Shown here: in pieces, positions 37,275-46,822 of the stretch
How positions within the stretch are numbered: the stretch's first letter is position 1
Layout of the letters: every line of letters starts with the position of its first letter
Assembly (NCBI RefSeq): GCF_002135355.1
Contig: NZ_NEGE01000003.1
Location: forward strand, 1-64,000
Length of the DNA: 64,000 bases
From: Acinetobacter sp. ANC 4169
GTDB taxonomy: Bacteria > Pseudomonadota > Gammaproteobacteria > Pseudomonadales > Moraxellaceae
Direction of reading: 5' to 3'
Made by a program: the position numbers and the translations under genes
Notes under the pieces: generated by a model
The model's database searches: none
What the model was told of the DNA's origin: nothing
Seen by the model: the letters and a program-made list of their open reading frames with translations, nothing else

Positions 37275-38099
37275 CTAAAACATATGCTGATAAGCATCAG
37301 CTTTCAATATCTGTTGCGTTTGCGCTTTGGTCAAATAAATATCCAGCTGAGCGCCATCTTTCACAATTTCATGGGTGCGATAATGTAAACCGATACCTTC
37401 CTGATCAAAGAACCAGTCTGCCTGTCCCCAATACAGCTTTTTCGGGGCTTTCTGTTTTACTTCCGCCTTTTGCTGTTTTAACCATTTTTGATAAGCCTGT
37501 TGCACAATGTCATTCATGACCGTTTGCTGCTTGGGCTCCAGAATATCCAGTAAAGTCACTGCTTTCTGTTTTTTACGATCAGCCACAAAGAAATAATATC
37601 GTTCTTTCACTTTTACTTCTTCTTGTTTTGTATCGACCCCTAGCTGCATCAATACGTACTGATTACGCTGATAGGCAATACGGGTATACATGGCCAATTC
37701 ATAGGGCTTATTTTTGGAAAATTCGGCTTGCCAGACATCAGACTTTTTCACATAGGCATTAATGGCCTGTTGCAAGCTCATATCCTGCTTTAGACCAATT
37801 TGATCCTGAATGACTTTGGCCTGACTCTTGGCAATCCAGTCATTTAACCAGGCATCTTCGGTATGAACCGTTTGAATACTCAGGTCAATACAATTCTTGG
37901 TTTCACAAAAAGGCAAGGCAACTTTTGCCTCTTGCTCCTGAATATTTAAATATGGCAACACCTCGGCCTGCTCTGTTTTAACGACCGATGCAGACGACTG
38001 TTCCTGCTCTTGTTGTTTCGATTCTTGTTTTGAAGCATCACAGGCACTGAGCATCAGAGCAATGGCGATTATGGATGCAGCCCTTATTTTACCGTTCAT
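37275..38099 (-). CDS. Lipoprotein related to its downstream neighbour
   Basis: A 274-aa lipoprotein precursor with lipobox LSAC (Cys near residue 19) and a Gln/Ser/Glu-rich linker. The body shares layout with the next gene's product: the early LPFCETKNCIDLSIQTV corresponds to LPECDGNSCPEISIERL there, and the KKQKAVTLLDILEPKQQ segment to KKKKLVQLDDILAPNQK. It lacks the LGGAHG motif. The two are probably diverged tandem duplicates. I chose the ATG at 38099, which puts the signal peptide at the start; upstream codons to 38129 do not fit. Confidence 0.72.
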   Translation of the reverse strand: MNGKIRAASIIAIALMLSACDASKQESKQQEQEQSSASVVKTEQAEVLPYLNIQEQEAKVALPFCETKNCIDLSIQTVHTEDAWLNDWIAKSQAKVIQDQIGLKQDMSLQQAINAYVKKSDVWQAEFSKNKPYELAMYTRIAYQRNQYVLMQLGVDTKQEEVKVKERYYFFVADRKKQKAVTLLDILEPKQQTVMNDIVQQAYQKWLKQQKAEVKQKAPKKLYWGQADWFFDQEGIGLHYRTHEIVKDGAQLDIYLTKAQTQQILKADAYQHMF

Positions 38100-38144
38100 G
38101 CTGACCACTCTTTTTCTCAAGTCATTCATTTATCTTAATGATTC

Positions 38145-38180
38145 TAATAAAACAGCTTCATAAAGAAGCTGTTTTATTTT
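38145..38180 (-). terminator. Terminator of prfC
   Basis: Stem AATAAAACAGCTTC with GAAGCTGTTTTATT, T-rich on the minus strand's far side, 10 nt beyond the prfC stop. Confidence 0.88.
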
Positions 38181-38188
38181 TGCTTATT

Positions 38189-39781
38189 TTAGTGTTCGCG
38201 TGTGGCACGGAACTGGATATCCGGATAACGCTCTTGCATCAATTGCAAATTCACACGGCTTGGTGCCAGATAAGTCAAATGACCACCGCCATCTAGCGAT
38301 AACTGATCATGGGCCTTTTTCTTAAATTCATTGAATTTCTTTTCATCATCACATGAAACCCAACGCACGGTATTAATGTTCACAGGCTCGTATACACAAT
38401 CGACCTTGTATTCTTCTTTCAAACGATACGCCACCACATCAAACTGTAGCACACCGACTGCCCCTACAATCAGATCATTGTTGATTTGCGGCATGAACAC
38501 CTGAGTTGCACCTTCTTCTGAAAGTTCTTTTAAACCCTTTTGCAGCTGTTTAGATTTCAAAGGATCTTTCAAACGCACACGACGGAACATTTCCGGCGCG
38601 AAGTGTGGAATACCGGTGAAGTGCAGATTTTCACCTGAAGTAAAGGTATCGCCAATCTGGATGGTGCCATGGTTATGCAAACCAATGATATCCCCCGGCC
38701 AAGCTTCTTCAAGCTGTTCACGCTCACCCGCCAAGAAAGTCAAGGCATCACTAATCCGTACATCTTTACCCAGACGGACATGATTCATTTTTAAGCCTTT
38801 TTCATACTTACCCGAACAGATACGCATGAATGCAATACGGTCACGGTGTTTTGGATCCATATTGGCCTGAATTTTGAAAACAAAACCGGTAAAGCCTTCT
38901 TCAGTCGCCTCTACAGCACGTTCATGCGTAGGATGCGCTTTCGGTTTTGGTGCCCATTGAATAAAGGCATTTAACACATGATCGACTGCAAAGTTACCCA
39001 ATGCCGTACCGAATAGTACCGGTGTTTGACGGCCTGCCAGGAATTCTTCAGGGTCTAATGGATCATTGGCCATCTGCACCAATTCCAAAGATTCTTCAAA
39101 GGCAGCAAAAGCCAGCTCACCCACTTTTTCACGCAAGTCTGGATAGTCATAGCCATCACGGATTTCAATATCGGTAATGGTTGAACCAAAACCGGCTTTG
39201 TAAACGTAGAATTTTTCTTCGAGGATGTTATATACGCCAGCAAAATCACGACCTGTCCCCAGTGGCCAGGTAATGGGTACACAGCGAATTTTCAGGACAT
39301 TTTCAATTTCATCAAGCAATTCTAATGGTTCACGAATTTCGCGGTCCATTTTGTTAACGAAAGAGATAATCGGGGTGTCGCGCATACGACACACTTCCAT
39401 TAATTTAATGGTTCGTTCTTCGACCCCTTTTGCACCGTCAATGACCATCAATGCAGAGTCAACCGCAGTTAAAGTACGGTAGGTATCTTCCGAGAAATCT
39501 TCATGCCCCGGGGTGTCAAGCAAGTTGATGACATGATTTTTATAAGGGAACTGCATCACCGAAGTGGTAATGGAAATACCACGTTCTTTTTCCATTTCCA
39601 TCCAGTCAGACGTTGCAGCACGATCTGACTTGCGGCTTTTGACCATCCCTGCAACCTGAATTGCCTTACCCCATAACAGCAGTTTTTCTGTCATGGTGGT
39701 TTTACCAGCATCGGGGTGGGAAATAATCGCGAACGTCCGTCGCTGTGCGACCTGCGCCGCTAATTCGTCTTTAAAACTCAT
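38189..39781 (-). CDS. prfC: Peptide chain release factor 3
   Basis: GTPase that recycles RF1/RF2 from the ribosome after termination. The 530-aa protein (E. coli 529) has the G domain with [26 protein letters not shown] and NKMD, then EF-G-like domain 2 and a RF3-specific C-terminal domain. Nothing is missing. It is encoded just before (on the minus strand) its own terminator and separate from the lipoprotein genes that follow. Confidence 0.97.
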   Translation of the reverse strand: MSFKDELAAQVAQRRTFAIISHPDAGKTTMTEKLLLWGKAIQVAGMVKSRKSDRAATSDWMEMEKERGISITTSVMQFPYKNHVINLLDTPGHEDFSEDTYRTLTAVDSALMVIDGAKGVEERTIKLMEVCRMRDTPIISFVNKMDREIREPLELLDEIENVLKIRCVPITWPLGTGRDFAGVYNILEEKFYVYKAGFGSTITDIEIRDGYDYPDLREKVGELAFAAFEESLELVQMANDPLDPEEFLAGRQTPVLFGTALGNFAVDHVLNAFIQWAPKPKAHPTHERAVEATEEGFTGFVFKIQANMDPKHRDRIAFMRICSGKYEKGLKMNHVRLGKDVRISDALTFLAGEREQLEEAWPGDIIGLHNHGTIQIGDTFTSGENLHFTGIPHFAPEMFRRVRLKDPLKSKQLQKGLKELSEEGATQVFMPQINNDLIVGAVGVLQFDVVAYRLKEEYKVDCVYEPVNINTVRWVSCDDEKKFNEFKKKAHDQLSLDGGGHLTYLAPSRVNLQLMQERYPDIQFRATREH

Positions 39782-39905
39782 GAAAGATACCTACTGCAGA
39801 ATGGCAGTGAAAAAGATCAGAACTGATCAATATAAAAAATTGGCCATATTGTAGCAGATCATAAAACTTTTGAAATGAACTAAACTTGTTCGGTCCGCAT
39901 CAATC

Positions 39906-41975
39906 TTAAGTAAATAATGCCTTGTCCATCTTTTCCAGACGGTTCACATCCATCGGCATTCCCAACAGAAAGCCCTGCAATTGCTGGCAACCCAAACGGG
40001 TCAATATGTCTGCCTGTAAAGGTGTTTCAACCCCTTCTGCAGTAACCACCAAACCCAGTTTTATAGCCAGCTGGATAATACTTTCTAAAATCATTTCATC
40101 TTTTGAACCGACCGCCAGATCACGGATAAACTCCCGATCTATTTTTAATTCATCTACAGGCAAGTTCTTCAAATATAAAAAGCTGGAATGACCGGTTCCA
40201 AAGTCATCAATCGCCAGTTTAATGCCCATCTGACGCAGCTGCTCAAAACACCGAATAGTAGAATCCACATGATGCATGGCAGTCGATTCGGTAATTTCAA
40301 TGGCTAAATGATTGGGATTAATCCGATATTGATTAAATAAATTTTCTAGTGTTGAAAACAGGTGCTTATGTTCAAATTGTACAGCAGATAAATTTACTGC
40401 GAGAGGAAAATAGTTGGAACCATTTTGCTCCCAGATTTGAATTTGTTTACAGGCCTGTTCAAGTGCCCAATAACCCATTTGAATAATCAGTCCGGTTTTT
40501 TCCGCGCCACCTATAAACATGTTCGGCGTTAACATTCCCAAGCTTGGATGATTCCAGCGGATCAGGGCTTCCACCCCGCAAATGCTATGATCTTGGGTGG
40601 TAAATTTAGGCTGGTAAAATAGAACAAATTGTTTTTCTTCAACAGCTTTATATAGATCATTAATCAGTTTGGTCTGACTTTTGGTTTCCTGTTGATCCAC
40701 ACTATAACTAAATAAGGAATAGGTGTTTCTGCCTTGATATTTCGACATCAACATGGCGGCATCGGCATTAATCAGCAGATCTTGCAAATTATTGCCATGA
40801 TCTGGGTACAGGGCGATACCAATACTGCTAGAAATATTGATCTCTTTACCGGCAATCAAAAAGCTGTTCTGTATTTGCCCCAATAACTGTTCAGCCTTTT
40901 CAACCGCATTTTCGATAGTGACCTGTTCCAGCACCATCAAAAACTCATCTCCGCCTATACGGAGCAATTTTTCATTTTGTTTCAACTTCTGTTGAATACG
41001 GCTGGCCAGTTGCACCAGCAATTGATCACCCACATGATGCCCAAATACATCATTCACCGCTTTAAATCGGTCTAAATCTATATAGATAAAAGCAATTTTA
41101 TCATTACTATAACGATGATCAGTAAATAAAAAATGTGAATATTCAGCTAGGAATAAACGATTGGGCAACTTGGTTAAATTGTCCTGCACGGCCTGATTGG
41201 CCAATTCACGATTGGCTTTAGAAAGCTGTTTATTGCGGGCTTCTAATCGTTGTTCCAGTATGGCAACACAAAATGCTGCGAGCAAAATTAAACTGGTAAC
41301 TAAAATAACACTTAATAAAATTAATCCTTGTCCACTTTGGTAATGCCCAACCAGCTGATCGGTAGCAATGGCATAAAAAATGCTTGCCCCCATACCGATA
41401 TAGTGCATGGCGACAATGGTCAAAGCCATCATCAATACTAGGGAAATTTTGATCAGCAGCTTTTGCTGTGCTGCATTTTTATATTTAAAGGTAAGCCAAA
41501 ACGTTAAACCGGAACCACCTATGGCAATTAATACGGAAAGAATAGTCAGTAGAGGATCATAATAAATCTGGTGCTGATCCACGACCAGCCCCATCATGCC
41601 GGTATAGTGCATGCCGGCAATTCCCATCCCCATCAGTACCGCACCTAAAACCAGCCGGCCATAGGGCAAAGTTTCTCTCGTGGTCAACCAAATGGCAAAT
41701 GTAGATGCAATAAACGCAATAAGGTACGAAACAAAATTAAATCCGTAGTCAAAAGAATAATCCGCCGGTAAATCACATGCGAGCATTCCGGCAAAGTGCA
41801 TAGACCAAATGGCAGCCCCAAGCATCAGACCGCTAATGGTCAGCAGAATTTTTTCATATTTTTGACCCCAGCCACGGAATAATAATTGTTCGAGTGAGAC
41901 TGTAAAATAACAGGCCAAAACCGCAACAACGATCGAAGCAATTACCAGGCTAAAATCATAATGTATATGAACCAT
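39906..41975 (-). CDS. MHYT-GGDEF-EAL c-di-GMP signalling protein
   Basis: A 689-aa inner-membrane protein. The N-terminal MHYT sensor (about 1-215) has seven helices with the motif triplet MHFAGM, MHYTGM and MHYIGM, thought to bind copper and sense gases. After another helix comes a GGDEF domain (about 260-430) with an intact RIGGDEF, and an EAL domain (about 440-689) with intact VEALIRW, so both synthesis and hydrolysis of c-di-GMP are possible. Its product pGpG would be degraded by Orn (30371-30928). A likely c-di-GMP target is the PilZ-like protein at 46823-48154. It is monocistronic. Confidence 0.93.
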   Translation of the reverse strand: MVHIHYDFSLVIASIVVAVLACYFTVSLEQLLFRGWGQKYEKILLTISGLMLGAAIWSMHFAGMLACDLPADYSFDYGFNFVSYLIAFIASTFAIWLTTRETLPYGRLVLGAVLMGMGIAGMHYTGMMGLVVDQHQIYYDPLLTILSVLIAIGGSGLTFWLTFKYKNAAQQKLLIKISLVLMMALTIVAMHYIGMGASIFYAIATDQLVGHYQSGQGLILLSVILVTSLILLAAFCVAILEQRLEARNKQLSKANRELANQAVQDNLTKLPNRLFLAEYSHFLFTDHRYSNDKIAFIYIDLDRFKAVNDVFGHHVGDQLLVQLASRIQQKLKQNEKLLRIGGDEFLMVLEQVTIENAVEKAEQLLGQIQNSFLIAGKEINISSSIGIALYPDHGNNLQDLLINADAAMLMSKYQGRNTYSLFSYSVDQQETKSQTKLINDLYKAVEEKQFVLFYQPKFTTQDHSICGVEALIRWNHPSLGMLTPNMFIGGAEKTGLIIQMGYWALEQACKQIQIWEQNGSNYFPLAVNLSAVQFEHKHLFSTLENLFNQYRINPNHLAIEITESTAMHHVDSTIRCFEQLRQMGIKLAIDDFGTGHSSFLYLKNLPVDELKIDREFIRDLAVGSKDEMILESIIQLAIKLGLVVTAEGVETPLQADILTRLGCQQLQGFLLGMPMDVNRLEKMDKALFT

Positions 41976-42265
41976 ATTAAGTTCCGTATAGGTTATCTTT
42001 CTTGTTTTAATCCACGTGATTCATACTCTTTATACTGTCTAAAAATTTTCATCTTCAAAAGAGTGGTTATAAAAACAATCAATTAAAACAAGAATCTAAT
42101 ACTATTCTATTTTGGTCAAGTGTTAATTGCTCTATTCATTTTTATTTCTAATTTATTCATTTTGCAAAATAAACATAGTTCAACATTTTTATCATTATTC
42201 CTACACCGTTCATATTTTTAAAAGTAGCTCTAAAATGAATTCCCCCATTCGCTCATGCATAAATA
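41976..42265. other. AT-rich gap without a gene
   Basis: About 290 bp upstream of the MHYT-GGDEF-EAL gene and beyond the prc terminator. I see no coding frame of note, and no promoter strong enough to assign. The minus strand promoter for the signalling protein must lie within it. Confidence 0.5.
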
Positions 42266-42301
42266 AAAAAACCAGTCAGATCAACTGACTGGTTTTTTTT
42301 A
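42266..42301 (-). terminator. Terminator of prc
   Basis: Stem AAAAAACCAGTCAG with CTGACTGGTTTTTT around a short loop, with T-tracts on both strands, 25 nt beyond the prc stop. Confidence 0.92.
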
Positions 42302-42325
42302 ATAGATAAAAGCTAAATAATCATT

Positions 42326-44524
42326 CTATTTGGCAGAAGCCTTAGCTGACTGTAATTTCGCATAATCCAATAAAATATTGGCAGACTCTGTCACAAATGT
42401 TTCTTCTTCAGCTAATGCAGGTCGTTGAGTTGCCTTCATTTTTGCACGAGATTCAATCAGGGCATCTACAGAAGCCTGATAACTTTCCCAATTGGCATAA
42501 GGCTTTTGACCCGTCATGCTACGGCGTTGATTTTCCGCCTCTAAAGTTTTCTGCTCAAGTGCATTCAACTCGACTTTACGCTGATCAATATCCAGTACCA
42601 CACGCTTTTGCTCATCGGTTTTTTTCGCAATGGCTTTACGCTGCTCCAGATATTTAAATTGCGGATCAGCAACGACGCGTTGCTGCGACATTTGCGCCAG
42701 ATTTTGCACATAAGGTTGTACCGAGCCTTCGCGTTTAAACGGTGCTGTTGGAATGGTATCCCATTTCAAGGCATTCTTGGCTTTACGCTCGCCAAACTCT
42801 TCGTTGTAGATATCGACCAGTTTGATATCCGGTACAACCCCTTTATTTTGGGTACTTCCCCCAGTCACGCGGTAGAACTTACGCTGGGTCAAGGTTGCCT
42901 GACCATAGGCCAAGGTATCAAGCTGAACCTGAGCGGTTCCTTTACCGGTGGTGGTACTGCCAATCACAATCCCGCGCTCATAATCCTGAATAGCGGCAGA
43001 ATAAATCTCACTGGCCGATGCTGAAGCCAGATTAATCATGACGGCCAATGGACCCGCATAGGTTTGTGCACCACCGTCATCATCTTCAAACACACTGACA
43101 TTGCCGTTACCATCGCGAATTTGCACCACTGGACCTGACTTGATCACTTGCCCCAGCATACGCGCAACTTCTTCAAGCGAGCCACCCGGGTTATTACGCA
43201 AATCGATAATAATCCCTTCTACATTCTTGGCTGCCAGACTCTTTAAAGCATTGTTGGTATCTTCAGAAACAGAACGATAATCCGTACCTGCACGACGCGC
43301 ACGATAATTCAAATAAAATGACGGAATTTCAATCACACCAAAAGTATGATTTTTACCATCGCGCTTGATCTCTACGGTACGTGAACGAACACCGGCATCT
43401 TCTTCTTGAATCACATCACGTACCAGGCTAACCGTACGTGCCTGCCCCATGGATGCACCGGCACCCAATAAACGCAGGCTGACCTTGGTTCCGCGCTTGC
43501 CACGTATCAGACCCACCACTTCATTGCTGGCCCAACCGATCACATCCACCATTTTATCGCCGTCTTGGGCTACACCAATAATGCGGTCTCCAGGTTTGAT
43601 CTGACCTGATTTACTAGCTGGGCCACCTTCCACAATGGTTTCAATCTTGGTGTAATCTTCATTGCCGCGTTCAGGACGAATCGAAACCCCGATTCCCTCT
43701 AATTGCAAAGTGGTTTGGCGGTTCAATTCCATGGCATCGACTGGCGGGAAATAGTTGCTATGCGGGTCATAGGTCAACATCATCGCATTTAAGGTCTTGT
43801 CGAGAACATCATCACTTTTTACACGGCTGACACGTTCAAGCTGACGGGTATAACGCTTGGTCAGGGTTTGAACCGGAGTTAGATCTTCCGGACTGGCCAG
43901 ATCCTGACCATTGGCCAGCGTCGGATCATCTTTTAAGGCTTTTTGCTTCGCAGACTCTTCTTCTTTACTAATATTCAAGTTAATCAGCTGCGATACCAAC
44001 ATTTTTTGCCAATGGGCACGTTGTTCTGCCTCAGACTTGAAATAAGGTGCTTTTTCGCGATCAGTATCAATATAAACATTGGTTTGTTTCAAGTTTTGCG
44101 GTTTTTTCAACTCAGCTAGCATGAACTCATAAAACTGTTTTAAGCGTTCACGGTATTGGGCATGAATTAAATATGGACCGGATAAATCCCCTGCTTTTAA
44201 TGCAGCACCGAAATTTGCGCCATACTTTTTCTTATATTGTTCAACTTCAGGGGCTAAAAATAATGAATGGTCTGCATCCAGGCTATCTAGATAAAAATCA
44301 AGAATACGATTCGAAGTTGCCGCATCTAAACGCTGATTTAAATAATGTTGACGGTCAACCAGAGTCGCCAATTGGCGCGAAACCAACGCCTGTTCCTGCG
44401 TGGGTTGAATGGTTTGAGAAACTGCCTCTGTATTATTAGCTGCAATTGCCTCGTTCATTACATGAGAAAAGAAAAATCCTCCAGTCGCGATTGCAACTGC
44501 ACAAGCTAATGTCTGAAGTTTCAT
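42326..44524 (-). CDS. prc: Carboxy-terminal processing protease (tail-specific protease)
   Basis: Periplasmic serine protease of the S41 family that trims C-termini, for example of penicillin-binding protein 3 and murein hydrolases. The 732-aa precursor has a signal peptide (about 1-28, ending AIAAN), an N-terminal helical domain, a PDZ domain (about 240-330, GGPASKSGQIKPGDRIIGV), and the catalytic domain with the Ser/Lys dyad in ASASASEIYSAAI (Ser) and GSTTTGKGTAQ (Lys). A C-terminal DUF3340-like segment closes the protein. The size is longer than the CtpA group, which fits Prc. Confidence 0.95.
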   Translation of the reverse strand: MKLQTLACAVAIATGGFFFSHVMNEAIAANNTEAVSQTIQPTQEQALVSRQLATLVDRQHYLNQRLDAATSNRILDFYLDSLDADHSLFLAPEVEQYKKKYGANFGAALKAGDLSGPYLIHAQYRERLKQFYEFMLAELKKPQNLKQTNVYIDTDREKAPYFKSEAEQRAHWQKMLVSQLINLNISKEEESAKQKALKDDPTLANGQDLASPEDLTPVQTLTKRYTRQLERVSRVKSDDVLDKTLNAMMLTYDPHSNYFPPVDAMELNRQTTLQLEGIGVSIRPERGNEDYTKIETIVEGGPASKSGQIKPGDRIIGVAQDGDKMVDVIGWASNEVVGLIRGKRGTKVSLRLLGAGASMGQARTVSLVRDVIQEEDAGVRSRTVEIKRDGKNHTFGVIEIPSFYLNYRARRAGTDYRSVSEDTNNALKSLAAKNVEGIIIDLRNNPGGSLEEVARMLGQVIKSGPVVQIRDGNGNVSVFEDDDGGAQTYAGPLAVMINLASASASEIYSAAIQDYERGIVIGSTTTGKGTAQVQLDTLAYGQATLTQRKFYRVTGGSTQNKGVVPDIKLVDIYNEEFGERKAKNALKWDTIPTAPFKREGSVQPYVQNLAQMSQQRVVADPQFKYLEQRKAIAKKTDEQKRVVLDIDQRKVELNALEQKTLEAENQRRSMTGQKPYANWESYQASVDALIESRAKMKATQRPALAEEETFVTESANILLDYAKLQSAKASAK

Positions 44525-44721
44525 AAATAATTCGTACTTCCTTGGTCTTGGACCAATATTGCATCGTCGTTTTTTAACATGAATCGAGTATATTCAAAAT
44601 CTTAAACAACTTAATATGTATGTCGTGTAGTTTTATCATATTCTGTACTGTCAAAATGTAGCAAATCATTGCAGAATTCGGGTATTGTTTTTCTTTATAA
44701 AATTCCAACACGGACACCGAT

Positions 44722-45744
44722 ATGATTGGCGCATTGATGCTAGACATCGCTGGCACAGAACTTACTCAAGAAGATATTGAACTATTACGGGCACCGCAAG
44801 TAGGCGGCATGATTTTATTTTCACGAAATATAGAATCACCTGAGCAGGTTCGCGCTTTAACCGATCATATGCGTCGCATCAGACCTGACATTTTAATTGC
44901 TGTGGATCAGGAAGGCGGCCGGGTTCAGCGCTTGAAACAGGGCTTTACCCTGCTTCCAGCCATGGGCCGTTTAGGTGAGCTTTATCTGAATGAGCCCGCT
45001 ACAGCCATTGATTTGGCCGAGCAATGCGGCTGGCTGATGGCGACTGAAGTGCTTGCCGTAGGTATTGATTTCAGTTTTGCTCCGGTACTGGACTTGAATG
45101 ATGTCAGTGATGTGATTGGCGATCGTGGTTTTGCCAAAAACATTGAAGATATTGTCCCTCTTGCCAGTGCTTTCATCAAAGGCATGAAACGTGCAGGCAT
45201 GGCCAATACCGGCAAACATTTCCCGGGGCACGGTTCGGTCAAGGCCGATTCACATGTGGCAGCACCGGTAGATTCACGTTCTTATGATCAAATCTATCAC
45301 AAGGATATGCAAACCTTTATCCAACTGATGCCACAGCTGGATGCATTGATGCCTGCGCATGTGATTTATGATCAGGTCGATCCGAACCCTGCCGGCTTCT
45401 CAACTTATTGGATTCAGGACATTTTGCGTCAACAACTCAACTTTGATGGCGTGCTGTTCTCCGATGACTTAACCATGCAGGCAGCATGTGTTGCCGGTGG
45501 TGCAGACGCACGCATTCAGGCTGCAGTTAAAGCCGGCTGTGATATGGGCCTGGTCTGTAATGACCGCTCAGCAGCATGTACGGCATTAGAAGGTATTCGT
45601 GACTTGCCTTTACCGAATCAAGAACGTTTGGAGCGTATGCGCGGTAAAATTCCAGAAATCACGGTTGGGCAAACGCTGGACTTGGGGGCAGAATGGCAAA
45701 AAGTTCGCGATAGCATCGAAAACTTTAAAAAATCATTGAATTAA
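44722..45744 (+). CDS. nagZ: Beta-N-acetylhexosaminidase
   Basis: Cytoplasmic glycoside hydrolase family 3 enzyme of peptidoglycan recycling that removes GlcNAc from anhydro-muropeptides, producing the AmpC-inducing signals in some bacteria. The 340-aa protein shows AVDQEGGRVQRLK, GKHFPGHGSVKADSHVA (with the catalytic Asp/His of NagZ) and FSDDLTMQAA. Length matches E. coli NagZ (341). There is no obvious strong ribosome-binding site. It is divergent from prc. Confidence 0.95.
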   Translation: MIGALMLDIAGTELTQEDIELLRAPQVGGMILFSRNIESPEQVRALTDHMRRIRPDILIAVDQEGGRVQRLKQGFTLLPAMGRLGELYLNEPATAIDLAEQCGWLMATEVLAVGIDFSFAPVLDLNDVSDVIGDRGFAKNIEDIVPLASAFIKGMKRAGMANTGKHFPGHGSVKADSHVAAPVDSRSYDQIYHKDMQTFIQLMPQLDALMPAHVIYDQVDPNPAGFSTYWIQDILRQQLNFDGVLFSDDLTMQAACVAGGADARIQAAVKAGCDMGLVCNDRSAACTALEGIRDLPLPNQERLERMRGKIPEITVGQTLDLGAEWQKVRDSIENFKKSLN

Positions 45745-45749
45745 TGCGA

Positions 45750-45781
45750 CAAAAGGAACACGACAAGGTGTTCCTTTTTCT
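45750..45781 (+). terminator. Terminator of nagZ
   Basis: Stem AAAAGGAACAC with GTGTTCCTTTTT, eight nt after the stop. Confidence 0.88.
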
Positions 45782-45933
45782 TTATGATAAATAAAAATAA
45801 ATTACGCTTACGTCATTCAGCTTATTGTGCTTTGCGTCAAAACTAAAAATAAGCTGAGCTGGCAATGTAAGAAAACTCAACCCATAAACAGCCAACGTTA
45901 AAAAACTAAAAAAACAGATAAGGTCAGGATGAC

Positions 45934-46794
45934 ATGACACAACAACTTTCAGAACATCGACATATTTCATTTACTGCCCATTACACTGGATACATCTGGT
46001 ACTCCATGGGAATTTCTCATCCGGTTTTTGCGACCTCTAAAGGGAAAATGTTAGCCAAACTGGTACATCCCTTAGAAAGCTGGGCGGAAAAATTTGTCGG
46101 CGGCAGTATGCGTACGACCTTAAAACAACGCCACCGCATGATTGATCAGCATCTGACCCAACTGATTGAACAGCACCCAGATTTACAGGTACTTGAAATT
46201 GCCAGCGGGCTTTCTCCCCGTGGCTGGAATTTCCGGCAGAAATTTCCCCATATTGATTATCGTGAACTTGATTTACCCGATATGGCGAAAGTAAAAACCA
46301 AAGCCCTGAAACAGATTGATGTCAATAGCCCGGAAGTTTTATCAGTCGATTTATTCACTGCTGATTTTGCACAGGCTTTTCAGGTCTTTGACCCGAATCG
46401 CCCCTTAGTCGTGATTAGTGAAGGCCTGATTAACTACTTTAACAAAGACATGTTATTGCAATTACTCAAGGCAATTCATCATTATGGACAGAGTTTTAAA
46501 GAACTGCATTACCTGACCGATATCTATCCAGAACCAGTGAAAAATAAACTGGCCAATTTTATTTGGGCATGCAGTAAATTATTGAAATGGATGTCTAAGA
46601 GCGCATTTAGTTTCCATTTTATTGATCCGCAGCAAGTACAGGAATTTTTCCAGCGCGCAGGCTTTGAAAATATTACTGTCGTTCAACCGCAACAGTATTT
46701 TCAACATCCAGCCGTGCCTCTCCCCGCTAATGAAGAACACTTGGGTGATCTCGTCTGGATGATTCATGCAAGCAAAAAAAACAGCGTTATATAA
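45934..46794 (+). CDS. LCMT-type SAM-dependent methyltransferase
   Basis: A 286-aa class I methyltransferase. The SAM-binding motif is VLEIASGLSPRGWNF (a variant of the LCMT/TcmP family, with the acidic ELDLPD that follows). The N-terminal HISFTAHYTGYIWYSMGIS helix and the VISEGLINYFNKD segment are typical of the leucine-carboxyl-methyltransferase-like group, whose bacterial substrates are mostly unknown. An AGGAT ribosome-binding site lies before the ATG. It stands alone, and its stop codon lies inside the convergent terminator. Confidence 0.8.
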   Translation: MTQQLSEHRHISFTAHYTGYIWYSMGISHPVFATSKGKMLAKLVHPLESWAEKFVGGSMRTTLKQRHRMIDQHLTQLIEQHPDLQVLEIASGLSPRGWNFRQKFPHIDYRELDLPDMAKVKTKALKQIDVNSPEVLSVDLFTADFAQAFQVFDPNRPLVVISEGLINYFNKDMLLQLLKAIHHYGQSFKELHYLTDIYPEPVKNKLANFIWACSKLLKWMSKSAFSFHFIDPQQVQEFFQRAGFENITVVQPQQYFQHPAVPLPANEEHLGDLVWMIHASKKNSVI

Positions 46795-46808
46795 CGCTGT
46801 TTCTTTTA
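46773..46808. terminator. Bidirectional terminator between convergent genes
   Basis: Perfect palindrome AAACAGCGTTATATAACGCTGTTT, containing the stop codon of the methyltransferase, with an A-run before it and T-rich sequence after it, so it can serve both strands. Confidence 0.85.
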
Positions 46809-46822
46809 GATCTTTCTATACT

